Notes under the pieces: generated by a model
What the model saw: the letters and a program-made list of their open reading frames with translations, nothing else
Databases searched by the model: none
What the model was told of the DNA's origin: nothing
NCBI RefSeq assembly: GCF_000423545.1
Contig: NZ_AUIE01000024.1
Coordinates: 1-64,000 of the forward strand
DNA from: Metapseudomonas resinovorans DSM 21078
Lineage (GTDB): Bacteria > Pseudomonadota > Gammaproteobacteria > Pseudomonadales > Pseudomonadaceae
Direction: 5' to 3'
DNA length: 64,000 nt
Shown: in pieces, positions 62,530 to 64,000 of the stretch
How positions within the stretch are numbered: the stretch's first letter is position 1
Layout of the letters: every line of letters begins with the position of its first letter
Translations under genes and position numbers: made by a program

Positions 62530-63252
62530 GTGACCCTGATCTACGGCCATCGAGGCGCCAAGGGCGAATGCCCGGAAAACACCCTGGCCAGCTTCCGGCA
62601 ATGCCTATCACATGGTGTGAAGCGTTGCGAGCTGGACCTGCACCTGTCGCGTGACGGCGAGCTGATGGTGATCCACGACCCCAGCCTGAAACGCACTACT
62701 GGCCGCCGCGGCAAAGTGGCGGAGCATGACGCCGAGGAGCTGGTGACCTATGACGCCCGACTGGGTGGCCCGGCCTGGCAACAGCCCTGCCCCATCCCGC
62801 GACTGGCGACCTTGTTCGAGCATTGCGACTTCGAACACTGGCAACTGGAGGTGAAGAGCGCCTCACGGGTGCGAGCAGCGCGAACCGTACTGGCGATCCA
62901 GGAGCTGGCCGAACGCTACGGCGTGACGGACAAGGTGACGGTCACCTCAAGTTCGCGGGAGGTACTGCGCGCGCTGAACAGGCTGACGCCAACGCTGTCC
63001 CGTGGATTGGTGGCGGAATACGCCTGGCTGGACCCGCTGAAGGTGGCCAAGCACCACGGCTGCAACGTCCTGGCGTTGAACTGGACGCTATGCACCCCGG
63101 AGCGCCTGCTGCGCGCTCAAAAGGAAGGGCTGCACGTCTCTGTGTGGACGGTCAACGAACCGGCGCTGATGCGCCGCCTCGCCGACTTCGGTGCGGATAG
63201 CATCATCACCGACTTCCCCGGCCTGGCGAGCGCGACCGTCGGGGTGCGCTGA
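62530..63252 (+). CDS. Glycerophosphodiester phosphodiesterase (cytoplasmic type)
   Basis: The protein has 240 residues from GTG 62530. The catalytic HRGAKGECPENTLASFR motif (His, Arg, Glu) is at residues ~6-22, the metal-binding ELDLHLSRDGELMVIHDP follows, and VWTVNEPALMRRLADFGADS is near the end. It has no signal peptide, so it acts in the cytoplasm, like UgpQ. It hydrolyses glycerophosphodiesters to sn-glycerol 3-phosphate. It follows the exported protein by 2 bp and is followed by a terminator. Confidence 0.92.
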   Translation: MTLIYGHRGAKGECPENTLASFRQCLSHGVKRCELDLHLSRDGELMVIHDPSLKRTTGRRGKVAEHDAEELVTYDARLGGPAWQQPCPIPRLATLFEHCDFEHWQLEVKSASRVRAARTVLAIQELAERYGVTDKVTVTSSSREVLRALNRLTPTLSRGLVAEYAWLDPLKVAKHHGCNVLALNWTLCTPERLLRAQKEGLHVSVWTVNEPALMRRLADFGADSIITDFPGLASATVGVR

Positions 63253-63260
63253 GCCATAAA

Positions 63261-63289
63261 GAAGAACCGGCCTCAAGGGCCGGTTCTTC
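63261..63289 (+). terminator. Terminator after the phosphodiesterase gene
   Basis: GAAGAACCGGCC and GGCCGGTTCTTC form a perfect 12-bp stem with a 5-base loop, 8 bp after the stop codon. It ends the PilZ to phosphodiesterase transcript. Confidence 0.88.
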
Positions 63290-63396
63290 ATTCATGGCGT
63301 CGCCTGATCAGAAGCTCTCCCGGTTCGGCCAACGCCACAGGCGTGGATCGCCGAGAGGGTCCTCCCCGGCCGGCTCAGGCGCCCGGCCGGTGCCGC

Positions 63397-64000
63397 TCAA
63401 AAAAGCCGGTTGAGGCCGTCGAACGCCGCCACCCGGTAGGCTTCAGCCATGGTCGGGTAGTTGAATGTGGTGTTGATGAAGTACTTGATGGAGTTCGCCT
63501 CGCCCTTCTGGTTCATGATCGCTTGGCCAATGTGCACGATTTCCGAGGCCTGGTAGCCGAAGCAGTGCACACCGAGGATCTCCAGGGTCTCGCGGTGGAA
63601 CAGGATCTTCAGCATCCCTACCGGCTCATGGGAGATTTGCGCACGCGCCATGCCCTTGAAGAAGGCTTTGCCCACCTCGTAGGGGATCTTCGCCTGGGTC
63701 AGCTCCTTTTCGTTCTTGCCGATAGAGCTGATCTCCGGAATGGTGTAGATGCCGGTGGGCACGTCGTCGACGAATCGCCAGCTGTCGTTCTCAACCGCGC
63801 TACCGGCTGCCGAGCGCCCCTGGTCGGCGGCGGCGCTGGCCAGGCTCGGCCAACCGATCACGTCGCCAGCGGCAAAGATGTTGCTGACCTCGGTGCGGTA
63901 GTACTGGTCGACATTGATCTGGCCGCGGCTGTTGACCTTGATGCCAATGTTCTCCAGGCCCAGCTTGTCGGTATTGCCGGTACGGCCGTTGCACCACAGC
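63397..64000 (-). CDS. sthA: Soluble pyridine nucleotide transhydrogenase (partial)
   Basis: About 200 C-terminal residues are visible and the frame is open to the right edge, so the N-terminal FAD/NAD domain lies outside the window. The visible part has [20 protein letters not shown], the FAD-contacting [20 protein letters not shown], then [18 protein letters not shown] and the dimerisation domain ending [10 protein letters not shown]. It lacks the catalytic disulfide of related reductases, as is normal for Sth. It moves reducing equivalents between NADPH and NAD+. It is convergent with the phosphodiesterase gene, with a 108-bp gap after that gene's terminator. Confidence 0.95.
   Translation of the reverse strand, partial: LWCNGRTGNTDKLGLENIGIKVNSRGQINVDQYYRTEVSNIFAAGDVIGWPSLASAAADQGRSAAGSAVENDSWRFVDDVPTGIYTIPEISSIGKNEKELTQAKIPYEVGKAFFKGMARAQISHEPVGMLKILFHRETLEILGVHCFGYQASEIVHIGQAIMNQKGEANSIKYFINTTFNYPTMAEAYRVAAFDGLNRLF

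Overview
The window is chromosomal DNA of a high-GC gammaproteobacterium, almost certainly a Pseudomonas (sensu lato). The evidence is the sdhCDAB-sucAB-lpdG-sucCD cluster divergent from gltA, the gpsA / hybrid sensor / fabAB order, an AI-2E / DUF4892 / twin hydrolase block, a murB-kdsB-lpxK-exbBD-comEC run beside lolCDE and sthA, and several short palindromic repeats of Pseudomonas type. Species cannot be fixed from this sequence alone. From memory of P. aeruginosa PAO1, two blocks that lie far apart there (about PA1573-PA1624 and PA2977-PA2991) are joined here near 50.65 kb.

Layout. 1-2.5 kb is a small accessory patch: the end of an IS66-type element (tnpB cut by the window edge), an AT-rich DUF3883 gene, a conserved exported protein, the first 43 codons of an Mrr-like membrane nuclease gene cut off by a palindromic repeat, and a second repeat. 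2.5-12.3 kb, all on the minus strand, holds an AI-2E family transporter, a DUF4892 protein, two coupled alpha/beta hydrolases, a LysE exporter, an AraC regulator, an acyl-CoA thioesterase with an acyl-CoA ligase, sixA, a DUF4389 protein and gpsA. 12.6-16.5 kb (plus) holds a PA1611-like hybrid sensor kinase and the unsaturated fatty acid genes fabA-fabB. 16.6-33 kb holds a membrane methyltransferase, a PAS/GAF hybrid kinase with an OmpR-type regulator, an exported amidohydrolase, osmC and pirin genes, a dienelactone hydrolase with a half-size paralogue behind it, htpG with a sigma-32 type promoter, twin thioesterases, a small lipoprotein, MAPEG and DUF599 membrane proteins, and the branched-chain amino acid carrier braB.

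33.3-46.4 kb is the TCA-cycle core. The minus-strand sdhCDAB-sucAB-lpdG-sucCD cluster runs away from gltA across a 362-bp divergent control region with recognisable sigma-70 promoters on both sides. Structured leaders before sucA and sucC match the locations of the known Pseudomonas sucA-II and sucC RNA motifs. 46.4-50.7 kb holds small accessory genes: a START-domain protein, a YkgJ cysteine cluster protein, a membrane-anchored protein resembling only the N-terminal domain of GH31 enzymes, a DUF486 protein, a beta-hydroxyacid dehydrogenase, a DEDD exonuclease and ppnP.

50.7-57.6 kb is a tightly overlapping minus-strand run (comEC, exbB, exbD, lpxK, Trm112-like, kdsB, LMW phosphatase, murB) that mixes DNA uptake, energy transduction, lipid A/KDO and peptidoglycan functions. 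57.7-64 kb holds a DUF2062 protein, lolC-lolD-lolE for lipoprotein export, a PilZ protein, a small exported protein, a glycerophosphodiester phosphodiesterase and the C-terminal part of soluble transhydrogenase sthA, cut by the right edge. I saw no tRNA, rRNA, CRISPR array, prophage or integrative element. The window is mostly core genome; the unusual material is at the left end and in intergenic regulatory structures.
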